From Tetrastigma voinierianum (lineage: Eukaryota > Streptophyta > Magnoliopsida > Vitales > Vitaceae), in assembly GCA_016808115.1 (NCBI GenBank), contig JAEQBH010004108.1, forward strand, positions 348,579-412,578: a stretch of DNA of 64,000 nucleotides. The letters run 5' to 3'. Below, piece by piece: positions 46,707-58,510 of this stretch; the stretch's first letter is position 1, and every line of letters starts with the position of its first letter. A program made the translations under genes and the position numbers. The notes under the pieces are model-generated. The model saw only the letters and a program-made list of their open reading frames with translations, did not search any database and was not told the origin of the DNA.

Positions 46707-47870
46707 CTAAGGTACTTGAGGAATGTGCTTTACCGCATCCAAAGACGCCCAACCTGTGGTTGGATTGGTAACGGCTGACACCTTATCACATAGCGTATGT
46801 TTGGTCTTGGTACACGTGATGGCATACATGAGGCTGCCCACCGCTGAGGCGTATGAACCTGGCTTCATATCCTCTCTCTTCCCGAGGTGTCGTAGGACAC
46901 TGCTCTCCTTAGAGAGGATAATTCCATGTCGGGTCGGTAGTTGACCCTTCTTGGAATTCTCAAATCGACAACCGAGCCAGCACCTTATCAATATAAGATG
47001 CTTGGAGATGAGCTGTGGAGTCCTGTTTCTGCGATCCCTTATGATTGGATCCCACATAACTCGCTTGGTCCCAAATCTTTCATTTGAAACTTTTCGACTA
47101 GCCATATTTCTTTACGACAATAATCCTATATCATTCCCAATGAGTAGGATATCATCTACGCATGCAGACCAAAAAGACTACTTGAGCCTTGATGTACTCT
47201 TCAGACACAAGGTTCATCAACATTTTGCTCGAAACCGAAGGTTTTGATTGTCTTATCAAACCTTAGGTTCCAAGACTCAAGCCTCGTTTAAGCCAATAAA
47301 TGGACCTACAATTTTGCACTTTCTACTCTTGGTCTTCAACTATGAAACCCTCTGGTTGCATCATATAAATGCTTTCATCAAGATAACCATTCAAAAAGGC
47401 TGTCTTGACGTCCATTTGCCATATCTCATAATCAAGAGCAGAGGCAATGGAAAGAAGGATGCGAATGGATTTAAGATATTATCGGGGAGAAAAGTCTCAT
47501 AATCGACTCCTCCTTTTATGTATAGCCTTTGCCATTAGCCGTGCTTTGAAAGTCTCCACTTTCCCATCCACACCTCTCTTTCTTATAGATCCAATTTTGC
47601 ACTAATGGCCTCGACCGACTCAGAAGATCTACAAGTTCTCTCGGGATAGAATTGAATACATAGATTCCATTTCTTGTTCCATGGCTGTTAGCCACTTGTC
47701 CTTATCAGGATCATCCATCGCATGCTTGTATGACAATGGATCGTCATCACTAGTATCGGTTACAACAACATTTGCTTCACCGGCCCCTATGTAGAGAATT
47801 GGTTGCTTAGAAACCCTCCCACTACGTCGAGGTGCAATGACATCCTGTATAGGATATGTACCCACTCTCG
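46707..47870 (-). pseudogene. Inner copia reverse transcriptase and linker
   Basis: At 47865-47629 APRRSGRVSKQPILYIGAGE then DDDPLSYKHAMDDPDKDKWL and TAMEQEMESMYS is the linker and RT entry. The finger and palm are worn over 47100-47620, where AFLNG-like, GLKQAS-like and LILLIGN-like remnants are visible. At 47105-46707 come RHGIILSKESSV and YASAVGSLMYAITC, the end of RT. Many frameshifts break it. Confidence 0.8.
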
Positions 47871-48914
47871 TTACGCTCCCAAGAATTCGTTATCGGTCGC
47901 GGGACCGATCTCGACCGATTGTAATTCTCTAGTACAACCTTACTGAGGTTTGAAGTTTGCCATGTAGTCATTTTCAAGAAAGGTAGCATTTGTCGATACA
48001 AATACTTTCTTATCTTGGAGGATCGTAACAAACCTCCTCGCGCTAAAAATCCAACAAAACAGATATACTCGCTCGCGCTCTAGCTTCCCGCCTTTCCCTT
48101 TCAAAGACATGTGTCGTGACACTCTATACGGATATGACGTGAAACCGGTTTACTACCACTCCATAACTCTAAGGGTGTGTGTTGGATAGGACTTAGAGGG
48201 AACTACATTCAAAATGTAGACTCCAGCTTGCGCCAAGATATCCCTGTAATGATAAAGTGGGAATGGAGGAGACCATCATAGACCTAACCATGTCAAAAGA
48301 TTGTTCGATTTCTTCTTTCCTCGCCACGCCGTCTGCTGTATGCCCAGTGCTATGAGCCGAATACAATGCCATGCCTAATTAAGTGATCCTTGAACTCAGA
48401 TCAAGGCATTCACCTCCGATCCGATCGAAGGCACAATAATGATTAACTTGTTTGTTTTCAACTTATGCTAGGAATTCTTAAACTTCTAAAGTTTCAGATT
48501 CAGACAGGGTAAAACATACTGCACCTAGAATAGTCACAAAGAGTGACGGCATTCGTAGAATCATTTCCTAGCTTGGACATTCAGAGGTCCGCAGACATCT
48601 ATATGTACAAGTTCAAGTGGTTCCTTTGCTCTAATGCCCTTTGCTGAGAAAGATCTCTTAGTCATTTTGCCTTCCGCATGTGATTCACAAACCCAGATCA
48701 ACTTTTAGCTCTTTAAAGGACCATCCTCTTGCTCAGCTTGTTAATCCTATCCAGCTTATGTCCTAACCTTAGTTGCCATAGGTACGTGTCATCATTATCA
48801 AGAATCTTTGCTTCTTAAAGCTAGGATGTTCTACTTAAATAGCTCAGTGTTAAGGAGCGTCAGTTATTTGGCCTTAAAATGTAAAGCCTATTTTCATTAT
48901 TTGTACACAAATGT
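47871..48914 (-). pseudogene. Inner copia integrase, decayed
   Basis: The 3' part reads GKGGKLERERVYLFCW and DKKVFVSTNATFLENDYMAN with FKPQ, the end of the integrase module. Further upstream, in other frames, remnants of KEPLELVHIDVCGPLNVQA-type sequence (about 48590-48640) and SFWG/TPLELW-like phrases lie around 48180-48260. No continuous core remains. Confidence 0.7.
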
Positions 48915-49200
48915 TTAAACCATTTCGAGATAACAATCTCGATTATCAAATGAAACAATAAACAATTGTTCATACAACTTAGAAACTGAAATCAAATTTC
49001 TCCTGAATCCAGGAATGCAATAAACATTGTTCAAAACAAGAAATTTATTCCCTAATTCTAAACGAACATCTCCCACTGCAACTACCGACACGTCGGCCCC
49101 ATTTCCGACTACCATCGAGCACTCCATTAGCAAGCTCTCTGGAAGAACTAAGCATATGGAAAGAAGAACAAATATGGTTAGTGGACCCTGAATCAATTAT
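48915..49200 (-). pseudogene. Inner copia protease region
   Basis: A 93-codon open frame reads VVGNGADVSVVAVGDVRLEL, NKFLVLNNVYCIPGFRRNLI and SVSKLYEQLFIVSFDNRDCY, the protease C-terminal half leading to the pre-integrase. The catalytic Asp region upstream at about 49180-49210 (DSGSTNHI type) is frameshifted. Confidence 0.85.
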
Positions 49201-49235
49201 CCAGGATTGACTATCAACTTCCACTAAATTGGCTT

Positions 49236-50150
49236 CTAAACCAAAGAAATCAAATTTACCTTTCTTTGTCCTTCGCCTCGGAGATACTTGTTACGCTTTC
49301 TTCCAATGCCCATCGACCGCAATGGAAACATTTTCCTTGGGCTCTTTTCTTTGGAGCCCTTCTTCTTATCGCTTGCTTGGGAGTACCGCTTCTTCTTCTG
49401 GCCTTCCCGCAGAGGCAATTCCTTATTGTTCTTCCTCTTCTTCTATTGTCGAAGAGGATGAGGCCTTGGTTTCAGCAACATTTGCTTCAGCCTTTAGTCC
49501 TTTGTCTTCGAGATGGCCTCAAGGTTTGCAAATCATTCAAAGCAATTGGTTACATTTGTAGTCCAAATTTTGTCTATAACATAGTTGCCGGTGAATCAAG
49601 GAAATCGGGAGCGAGTGAATCCAAAGATTATACCCACTTGGGTGCGCCATCTATTATGGCCCCGTGCAGCTCTGCCTCATTTATATAATTATCCATGTTC
49701 AGAACATGGTCACGAATAGGAGTACCTTTACTCATCTTCGCGTTCATGTACTTTCTAGTAGCTTCATGACGCGACTGTTCGGATTGTTTCCCGAACATGT
49801 TTTGGAGGGAATCCATAATCTCAATGGCAGTTTCCATCCTCTCATGTTTTGTACCTTAAGCACGCCCGACATGTCGGGCTAGCATATAAGCCCGGCTTTG
49901 TTATTGGCTTCAACCAACGCTCATATGGTTCTCGTATTAATTATGAGCTGCATTACCGCAGGTTCTCCAAGATTCCCCAAGAGAACAAATCTATTGTTCT
50001 CGCATCAAAGACGATATTAACATTACTTTTCCACTTTACAAAATTATCACGGTTAAGGATTCATTCGCGAGTAAAGCAATTATGGGGTTTGAGGCAGACA
50101 TTATTGCTGAAATTAATTAAATAAAATCGATGATTACATGTAGTTAAGAA
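49236..50150 (-). pseudogene. Inner copia gag
   Basis: At 49837-49628 METAIEIMDSLQNMFGKQSE and NAKMSKGTPIRDHVLNMDNY with INEAELHGAIIDGA are the UBN2/Retrotran_gag_2 capsid. At 49418-49236 the Lys-rich knuckle region (KKKGSKEKSPRKMF) has lost its Cys-His pattern. The N-terminal part runs toward 50150 in changed frames. The + strand frames at 49229-49688 are shadows. Confidence 0.8.
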
Positions 50151-51610
50151 ACATCAAATATATTTTGAATAGTAAACGGATGCATGAATGCATAGAAATT
50201 AAAACACATAAAACAAAATACTAATCCATGTGAAGTTAACCTACAATTAATATGCCGTAGGTAGGTCATACTAATTATAAATTAAATTTGAGACTATCTC
50301 AAATTAATAAATGACACTCAAAATATCCTTCATATTCCTCATTTATTAACTACTTTATTTGTCAAGATACAATTAACTGCTAATTGTATCTTCTAAGTGT
50401 GACCCATCGTTCGTGTTCTAATAACTTCTTAACTCAAGATCGCGCCGTAGGTGAATAATCTTTGGAATACATCATCCAAACCCTATCGCAAAGGAAGTGC
50501 AACGATGATATTAGCCTAGGTGGACACCCTCCGTAGGGAGGACGTAATCAAGGCGTCACTAGGCGCCACCTAAAACCTCACGGTGTTGGACTAATGATGG
50601 AGACCGTAGGGCACATTATCACATGCCGTTTCTCCCACTCAATATTTTAACTTATAAAGTTTTTCTAGTTATAAAACATCATATGTTTTATAATCCTAGC
50701 AAATTATTATATCCTATATAATTAACTACTAGGTGATAAGAATCTAATTTATTAAATAAATAGGCGAGAGTTCAATCTAATTAGGCCTAGGTTTATTAGT
50801 TAAAACTAATCCAATTTAATTGCCTAACCAGCTTAGGTAAAACTCTAGCTCTATAGTGAAAAGGGCCTAATTAACTAATTTTAAGTCCAAACATATTTGG
50901 GCCTATTGTTTATTTACCATGTTTTTAACAAAATCAATCATTTTATTAAAATTGAATAATCTAGGTTAAACGTGCCTAACTATTAACCGCGCAAGCCCAA
51001 ATTACTATTAAATTGAAATACCAAGTTTAACTATTAAACTATATCCATTATTTAATTTATTATTCTGCGGCAAATAAAACAAACATTCTAATAGAACATG
51101 TTTCTAAAGGATGGTATGCATGATACAATATGGTGGGCATTCATGTATGACATGTTATATGCATGGACATGTTATTCGAATTGCATCTCATACATTTGAT
51201 AACATAAAGTAAATAAATAAATAAAGACGGGCCGGGTGTTTTGGGTATTTCTAATAATTACAACCTTTGGAAAAAAAATAATTGAATTACATAATGGGCT
51301 TCTTGCAATTACATAATTCCCAAAGCTGCTCCATCTTCATGTCCAAGCCCGTTGTGTAATTTTCGGTCCACCAATAATACAAAAAAAAAATTACAAAAAA
51401 TCCTATGCCATTAATGGCTTACACAAAATCTAGGGAAAATAAGAAAACCTAACCCAAAAACACCATATAATTAATGACCCTCATCCATCCATACACAAAC
51501 ACAAATAATCACATTGGGGGTCATGCAAGAATGCCCACTCATGCATGAATCAAGAAAACAATTTTCTTAAACAAAATAAAAAAATATATTAATATGCATT
51601 TACATGGACC
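50151..51610 (-). other. Inner copia leader
   Basis: This AT-rich non-coding interval lies between primer site and gag, with a GCCGTAGG / CCTACGGC-like set of phrases at 50440-50620. No open frame has domain likeness. Confidence 0.6.
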
Positions 51611-51622
51611 GCTTTGATACCA
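51611..51622 (-). other. Primer binding site of the inner copia element
   Basis: The - strand reads TGGTATCAAAGC, one base off the usual Met-tRNA complement, two bases from the LTR end. The outer copia uses the identical sequence. Confidence 0.85.
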
Positions 51623-51624
51623 AT

Positions 51625-53329
51625 TGTTGGAAATAAAATCAAAACGCAGCGGAATTAGGTTTTAAAATTTTTCAAGAAAATCTCATTTTCGCAGTAACCC
51701 ATGCAAACACATATTAATATCAAAAGGTGAAGATCAGATCTATACCTGTTATTGTTATAGGAGATTTGTCAGTTAGTGTATTGAAATAACCTCGCACTCA
51801 GGTCTTCACTCGCCCTCCTTCCTTGAGTTGTGTGGGCACCAACGATTCAGATCTGGAACAATACACTCTAGGCTTCGCCTAGATCTACCTTACCAACACA
51901 TGAGGCAAGGGATCTCTAAGGGAAGAGGACTCTCTAGGAGACTAGGTTTGAAAAACCTCCTTTCTCCTTTATCTTTTGGTTTCTTCTCTCAAAGATGACT
52001 ACCACGGAAAATATACTCGTGTTTTTATAGACGCTTCAAACCTTATCGAGCAAGGAATGAATTAATTATATTTAATATTCTTAAATTCAAAACCTTATCA
52101 GATAAGGAAATGAATTAATAATATTTAAAATTTAATTCAAATCCTTATCAGATAAGGAAACAAATTAATTATATAATAACAATTCCAATATTATTACCCT
52201 CTTATATTATTTCTTTATTCAATGAGCAAACGAATTAAATTCGAATTTAAATAACAACTAATTGTTATTTGTAATTTAAAATAATCTCATCATTTTAAAT
52301 TACTACAGAGAGTGCAATTTATTCCAAACTGAATCGCTCATCAGGAGAAATATAGAGGTGGAATTTGGGACCCATGGACTGTAATTTCAAGTTCCAATAA
52401 ATTCAATAATTAATTAAACCTCTTAATCAATTATTTTAATTTATTAATTTAAGAAAGACTCCACTAAAAACTTGAAATTGAACTCTTGTCCTTTCAAAGA
52501 TCGATTTTACTCTGAAATTTAGAGTGTCCATTGATTTAATCATTACATGCGCCCATCCTCCAAGAAGTGGTTCATAACTAGAGCTCGTGAAATTATCGCT
52601 TTGCCCCCTCTAATTATATCTTGATCTCAGTTCCATTAATCCACTAGTAATAAAGACTTATAAAACCCGTTATAAATTAGAGCGCCTAAACTGTTTGGCC
52701 AAAATCACGATTCTAAGGGAGCCAAATCATTCAAATATAGTGGTCGATTCCGTCTATAGGTCACATTCCCACCGCATACATCAATGGGCCTCTCAAGACA
52801 TAAAGTGTTGGGGCTCCATTTCATAACGGGCTTTAACCCATGACTAAAGGCCCACTGATATGTCAGAGTCTATGACTACTGCATTGAGACTGACCAGATA
52901 TATGAATATTTAGCTGCCAATGCTTGAATCTGAGGACAAAACTGTATTTAAAAGAATTTAAAACTCCGTTTCTGGTCCCCGTCCCATGTCTTATTATGTT
53001 ATGGAGCCTCCACTTTAATGTCGCCACATTAGTGACCAATTAAGGTCACTATTCAATGATAAAATCGCCTAGTATTATTTTTAATTTGGAAGATCCCCAA
53101 ACTTCAATTAATTCTCTTATTACTTTAATAATATGATTTATAATCCACCTCGATCCTCTCGTGTGTAATCAAGTATACATTGGGGTTATGGTTACATTAA
53201 TAGTTCTGGGATTTTTGACGTCATCTATACATTATGCACAAAATAGCTAAATGTAATAAATACGACACTTTTATTAATATCATAAAACATAAATACAAAT
53301 TCATGCTTTACAGGGCACTATCCCTAACA
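51625..53329 (-). repeat. 5' LTR of the inner copia element
   Basis: 1705 bp with TG...CA ends, partner of 44442-46187. Long identical stretches alternate with clumped substitutions and small indels. Confidence 0.92.
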
Positions 53330-53860
53330 TCAACAGTGCCATCCGAGCAAGTCTTGATCTTGTAAACCCATTTACAACTGATAGCAGATTTTCCAGAGGG
53401 AAGATCAACCAGATCCCATGTTCCAGTCTTATGTCGTGCATCCAACTCTCTTCTTCATAGCTTGCGTCATAAAGGGTTGCAGTCACAAAAAGTCCCCGGG
53501 GTTCCTAGAGAGAGGCAAGAGCAGTAGTGCTAGCCGGAAGTCACGGGCGTGAGAAGGAAGAGTAGTTACTCGATGGGAATGACGAATTGCATGTGAGTCA
53601 GAAGGACCGATAGGATCCACAGTTAGAGCAGTATCAGTGGGCACGTCAATGATCGGTGCGGGAGGCTCATCGGATGCATGAGAAGGGACATCAGAAATAG
53701 AAGGGGCAAACTCAGATACCAAGGGGGGATGCTCAAATATGGAAGTGGGGGACTCCTTAGGAAAAAGGTCAGGGAGAGGATCGATAGAGGAAATAGGTGA
53801 AATAGGAACATGAGGTAGTTGGTAAAACATTTTGTGTTCCCAAAAGACCACATGCCGAGA
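53330..53860 (-). pseudogene. Outer copia linker and start of RT
   Basis: At 53851-53483 a Pro/Ser-rich linker (FAPSISDVPSHASDEPPAPI, then TTLPSHARDF) leads into the RT entry. At about 53420-53330 the - strand reads GKSAISCKWVYKIKTCSDGT, the conserved RT fingers, then stops at the inner copia insertion point. Confidence 0.85.
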
Positions 53861-54523
53861 AACACGAAGACGTTTTCTAATGGGATCATAACACCTATAA
53901 CCTTTTTGACCAATTTCATACCTAAGAAAACAACACAGATGAGAACGGACTGAAGTTTGTTTCTTTCATGATCTTTAAGAAGAACAAAACAGACACATCC
54001 AAAGACTCTAAGTAAGTCATAGGAAGGAGAAGAACCAAACAACATATCATAAGGAGTTTGATTCTGAACAATGGGAGAAGGACACCGATTGATGGTGTAA
54101 ATGAATAGTAAGAGCGCCCCAAAACCGAGATGAGAAGCTGCATAGTAGAGTATGAACAACATCAAGAATATGACGGCTTGCGCCAACCTTGCATTTTTGG
54201 CCGGGAAGTGCCATCATTAAGAAGAATGGGAGGAATACCTAAATTAATAAAATAGAAGTTCATATTTATATTCTGGGCATTGTCAAACTGGTAAACTTAT
54301 AGGTTTAGAAAACTCGTGTTTCAATCATTTTAGTAAAGTCACGATATCGAGATAAAGTTCAGAACGATTAAGAGATAAATCCAAGTATATCGGGAAAAAT
54401 CATCCACAAAATAACAAAATAACGTGCATCACCCCGAGTAGTAATAGAGAAGGGCCCTATACATCGAATGAATAAGATCAAAAGGAGATGAGTATGAGAA
54501 ACATCAAGTATTAAATGGTAAAG
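53861..54523 (-). pseudogene. Outer copia integrase core, decayed
   Basis: Shifted frames contain YTINRCPSPIVQNQTPYDML, FGSSPSYDLLRVFGCVCFVL and LKDHERNKL, the part after the catalytic core (normally INR.P......P...L). An FLGYE/YRCYDPI-like tail follows. The three catalytic acid boxes upstream to 54500 are too worn to read confidently. Confidence 0.8.
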
Positions 54524-54900
54524 TCATGGTTTTCCAAATTGACAAGGCATACAATCAAAACTCTTGTTTGAAACTGAACCTAACAAACCCCTGGAAACTA
54601 GTTGTTTAACCTTAGAGATAGATGCATGACCAAGGCGAGAATGCCATAAAGCAAGAGAAGAGGTGCTCTGTCCTGAGAAGGCAGAAGCATAGAGACGAGA
54701 GGATGGTAGATGAAGAAAGATGAGCTCAAATAGCTTTCTGACCTTACGGGCTGTCCTAACGATCTGTCCCGTCTGAGAATCCTGCACAACCACACCGGTA
54801 GAAGAAAATGTTAAAGAAAAATCAAGTTCAGTGAATTGCCCAACAGATAGAAGATTATGAGTGAGTTGGGGAATCTGATAAACATTGGAAACAGACAAGA
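54524..54900 (-). pseudogene. Outer copia GAG-pre-integrase
   Basis: QIPQLTHNLLSVGQFTELDF then SLALWHSRLGHASISKVKQL and VSRGLLGSVSNKSFDCMPCQ carry the zinc-binding HX..CX2C pattern of the pre-integrase segment. It is open over its full length within 54524-55027, whose N-terminal part is out of frame with the protease. Confidence 0.88.
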
Positions 54901-55489
54901 CTAGTGTAGAGACATCCCAATATGAGAGACATGCATAAGAGAACCATTTGCAATATATACAGTAGGGAGATGAGTGGAAGTGTGTGAAGAGACAACAACA
55001 AGAGAAGAAGTCATATGATTGCAGCAAGCATAATCAAGAAGCCATGTCGGAGATGTACCTGATATCGTAGAAAGAGCATTGTTGGATGCACTGGAAGATG
55101 AACCCGACAACTATATCCCCGCCATGTGAGAGACAGGTAGCCTGGGGCCTAAATGAGATTCCATAATGATAATTCGGGACTGAGTCAAGGCGATAAATGT
55201 TCAAGAATACGCCGACGAGTGTAAATTGTGCTTCAACATAATGCATCTTTGTTCTTATAGAAACCTGTGAGATAAGAAGAGGGCTTCTATTATGTCGTTT
55301 GACATTATTCCCTTTTCCTTTGGAAACATAGGTAGATGAACCTGCAGAGGGAAAAACAGGAGTAGTAGTCTGTGGAACAGCGACTAGAGTAGCAAGAACC
55401 ATGGTCTGAGTAGAAATGGGACCAGTCTGAAGACGAGTCTCATCATCAACTAACTTATGAATAGCTTGTGAGGCTGTTGGTAAAGGATT
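54901..55489 (-). pseudogene. Outer copia protease and gag C-terminus
   Basis: TSPTWLLDYACCNHMTSS at about 55010-55060 is the protease entry; the catalytic Asp is kept, but Tyr stands where the Asp-Ser-Ala motif has Ser. VYIANGSLMHVSHIG follows. Upstream (55402-55120) the gag C-terminus lacks a readable zinc knuckle. Confidence 0.8.
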
Positions 55490-56148
55490 CTAATGTAGAA
55501 TATGACTTCTGGCTAATTCAAACTCATCACGAAGCCCTATTAGAAACTGAAACAGTCGTCCTTGTTCACGGTGAACATAGACCAATTTGGTGTCAACAAA
55601 ATTGGAGAGAACTGGTTCAGATGTAGTTAATTGATCCCAAATGGATTTCAACCGGCTGTGATACATAGTAATCCGCTCACCTGGTTCATGATGAATTTCA
55701 TAAAGTTTGCGTGTGAGCTTGAAGTTGCGAGCACCTCTCGTCCAAAGATACCGAGTAAACAAGTAAGCTCAAAACTTCTTCGGGCAATATCAAGGTTGCT
55801 GCCTATACCAATAATGGATGGAATAGATGTATTACGAAACCAAGTGATGATATGATGATTAGCACTTTCCCAATCCTCAATTCGAATGGCATAGGAAGAA
55901 TTAGTTTCTTTGTCCACTTTTTCTGGAATAGGACGGTCACCAGAGACATAAAGCCATAGCTTGCGGCCTTTTAGATAACTGCGCATGGCTTGAGACCATT
56001 GAGCAAAATTATCTCCATAAAAAATAACATCAATTGAATGAGAAATCTCATCACCTGGCATATCTAAATTTCGAATAAAAAAACAGACAGCAAAAATGGA
56101 GTAAGAACATGAAAATAAGCTCGACCAATTGGTCAAAATTTCAATCAA
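55490..56148 (-). pseudogene. Outer copia gag (UBN2/Retrotran_gag type)
   Basis: Two overlapping frames together give SIDVIFYGDNFAQWSQAMRS, YLKGRKLWLYVSGDRPIP, EDWESANHHIITWFRNTSIP and then TRKLYEIHHEPGERITMYHS with LKSIWDQLTTSEPV and LFQFLIGLRDEFELARSHIL. The start MPGDE at about 56065 fits the family. One frameshift near 55750 separates the halves. The protein forms the virus-like particle shell. Confidence 0.88.
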
Positions 56149-56560
56149 CTAAGCACGCGCCGACGCATGGGTCAACGAACGCGGGCAATGGGGCGGTGGT
56201 AGCTGGTCATGGCGTGGTCGGCTTCAGGCCGACGCAGGCCGACGTAGTTCTACAGGTTAAAGAAGTGTGAAGTTCACGTGCGCTCGTGCATCTGACGCGC
56301 TTTAGAACAGGCGGCCCGTGGGAGAAATCAGGGACTTCTGGAGGCGCGTGATGGCGTGTGGGGGTGTTTTCGACTACTTGCTGCACAACGACATGATCAT
56401 CTCGACAAGATCTACCTCTGAATGGCCTGTAACTTCAGTTTTAGGCTTGCGAAGGTAGGAAATAAAGAGCAAACAGTTGTGTTCACTGGAAAAAATAAGT
56501 CATACGATGGCTATAATGCTTAGAGCAGTGGAAGAGAAATAAAAAAAAATCAGAGAACCC
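56149..56560 (-). other. Outer copia leader, GC-richer
   Basis: Non-coding, about 400 bases between primer site and gag, with CGACGCAGGCCGACG-like phrases. It is distinctly less AT-rich than its surroundings. Confidence 0.6.
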
Positions 56561-56572
56561 GCTTTGATACCA
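56561..56572 (-). other. Primer binding site of the outer copia element
   Basis: The - strand reads TGGTATCAAAGC immediately after the 5' LTR end (TTTTTTCA), with no spacer. Confidence 0.85.
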
Positions 56573-56702
56573 TGAAAAAAGACTTGAGTCTTTGTATATA
56601 TAAAAAAATATATTACTTGTATAAGATGAAGGCTTATATAAGCTAAGCTATACAAATCTTAAAATGGAAAATATACAATTACCATATACATATAATCTAA
56701 CA
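56573..56702 (-). repeat. 5' LTR of the outer copia element
   Basis: 130 bp, TG...CA ends, followed by the duplication GTTTT at 56703-56707. It contains GCTTATATAAGC as the likely promoter. Confidence 0.92.
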
Positions 56703-57101
56703 GTTTTAATTAAATCACCTTTTTTTTTATATAATAGTAATGATTCACAAGGATTTTCATTTTCTTATCTCCTAATTATAACCATCAAACTGAAGAAACC
56801 TGCCAAATACATAAAATAAAAAACAGTTCTTAAAAATAGCAAAACTATGGAGTCAAAGGTTCAATGATGACATTGGATCCGATGAATATGGAAATGAATA
56901 AAAATATAAGAAATGTTTTTTATTAGAATAAAGAAATATATGAAATAACAATGACCAAGGAATAGTTATATATTCTCTTCAAAAAAAAAAAAAAAGGAAT
57001 AGTTATATATTTTATTTAGATCTAAGTCAGTGGGATTTCATTAAAAAAAAATTTGAACAACTGGCCACTTGCCCTTAAGAAACACCTCGACCAAAACTCG
57101 A
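56703..57101. other. AT-rich spacer
   Basis: Nothing was recognised beyond the target duplication at its first five bases. A short duplication of GGAATAGTTATATATT is seen at about 56960 and 56997 around a polyA run. Confidence 0.5.
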
Positions 57102-58050
57102 CTAACCTTCCGTAGACATACAGTTTTCTTCTTCCTCCCAGTCTCTTTCTACACCACCCAAGATACAAAGCCCAGTGATAAGTGCTGGGTGTGGAATCAG
57201 TCCCTTGTAGCCTCCTCTGTAATAACTTAGAATTGAGTTTTCTATAAATTTTCCAACGCTAAACTTGTAGCCCTTTAGGTTGGCATACAACAACACTGCT
57301 TCCTTCTCCCTGACTGTAAACAAGTGCTTGGAAGGTAAAATGGCTGAACATAGGAAATAGAACCACACCTTTGCTTGTTCAGTCAATGTTCCTCTGGCAA
57401 TGGACTAGTGTGGGTTTTTCCTGGTATGCCCCACTTTCCTCATATAAGTCGCCATAAGTCTACAATCTTCGAAGTCGTTCCTTACCAAGCCAACTTCGAC
57501 CCATTCTTCCTCTCATGAAGATTGTAAGTTTGGTCTATCTTCTCTCTACTGAAGGAAATCCATTTGCCCCTTACGTACATTGTCTTATCCTTCATTCCCA
57601 CCATATTAGCATAGAACTCTTTCACCACATCTATGAATCTTAGAGCCTTGTGCTCGCAGAACAGGTGCCACCCTATACTTTCAATGATTTCTGTAGTGAG
57701 AAACAACCTATAGTTTCCTTTCTCCTATGAAGTCTCTTTTGCTGCAATTCTTATCCTCCGCATCTATTAAGGTTCGCTTCCGAGACCCAAATATTGTTTT
57801 TCCACTCGTCTATGCTCCAACTTTAGCTCCTCTCTTCATTTTTCTAATGTTTTCATCTGGTTGTTCCACCTCTGCCCTAGATTCAACTCTTTCTCCTTCC
57901 TGCCCTATTTCTCCCTAAGTCGTTGGGACTTCTTCTTCCTCCCGTTCAACATATTCCTCCATAATTTCGTTCAAGTTAGGAACAAGGTTTGACGGCTCAA
58001 CATTGTCAGAAAAAGGTCTTTTGGGGATCTAAGGTTTTCGAAAGGAGGGG
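57102..58050 (-). pseudogene. PF20167-type putative plant transposon protein, broken
   Basis: From about 58030 downward the - strand has an acidic stretch (NEIMEEYVEREEEEVPTT), a basic one, then at 57706-57482 ESIGWHLFCEHKALRFIDVV and KEFYANMVGMKDKTMYVRGK with WISFSREKIDQTYNL. A frameshift follows, then LTEQAKVWFYFLCSAILPSK-like sequence and VGKFIENSILSYYRGGYKGL with IPHPALITGLCILGGVERDW at 57386-57102. This is the domain annotated as putative plant transposon protein in many plant genomes, usually linked to LTR elements. Its biochemical role is unknown. The upstream end is cut by the LTR at 58105. Confidence 0.7.
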
Positions 58051-58444
58051 AAGAGTGAAGAAAGGTGAGTGGTTTGTTGGTTTAATGGGGCAAGTGGCTT
58101 TTTATGTAACACCCTGAAATATACCCTAGTCGTTTTCGACATGTTTAGGGTATTTTGTAAGCATAATTTGACTGCTTGTGAGTTAATGAAACACTTTAAA
58201 CGAGACCCTAAAGTTACAAAACTTAAGGACAAATATGTAAATTGTCCAAAAAGGGGCTCAAAAGTCATAATTTAAAAAGACTATGGGTCAAAGAAGAAAT
58301 AGTAGGAATTGTTGTGTAATTCCTAGAAGATGAGAAGCCAAAATGCAATTAGAGGAAGCTAACCCAAAAATGGGTTTTTGGAGGGCCAAACAAGGCCTTA
58401 GCAAACATGGAATTTAAAGACCAAATTGGTCTCATTTGTGGGAG

Positions 58445-58510
58445 GAAAAAAACGTGGAGAAGAAGGAGAAAAGAGAGAAGAAGAGGAAGAGGAAGAGGAA
58501 GAAGATGGAG
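58445..58510 (+). repeat. GA-rich tract in the LTR
   Basis: Runs of GAAGAAGGAGAAAAGAGAG and (GAGGAA)n. The copy in the second LTR is at 62375-62432. On the + strand it would lie in an early transcribed or promoter part of the LTR. Confidence 0.85.

Larger units (their letters stand above)
44442..53329 (-). mobile_element. Inner Ty1/copia element nested in the outer copia
   Basis: On the - strand: 5' LTR 53329-51625, primer site 51622-51611, gag, protease, integrase, RT, RNase H, polypurine tract, 3' LTR 46187-44442. A perfect target duplication TCAAC flanks it (44437-44441 and 53330-53334). The length is 8.9 kb. Domain order and sequence are of the Tork type by likeness. All coding is broken. 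Confidence 0.92.
33209..56702 (-). mobile_element. Outer Ty1/copia element split by two nested insertions
   Basis: The - strand element has 5' LTR 56702-56573 and 3' LTR 33335-33209, flanked by identical GTTTT (33204-33208 and 56703-56707). Its own sequence is 56702-53330, 44441-43653 and 33901-33209. Insertions at 44442-53329 (copia) and 33902-43652 (gypsy) interrupt RT and the RT/RNase H boundary. Pol continues across each gap: the RT fingers end with KIKTCSDGTVD at 53330 and resume as YKARL at 44441, and the RNase H repeats resume at 33901. Subtracting the insertions leaves about 4.7 kb, normal for a small copia element. Confidence 0.9.

Noticed and set aside
49229..49688. Two + strand frames of 110 and 140 codons
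   Set aside because: Antisense to the inner copia gag knuckle region, whose likeness is on the - strand.
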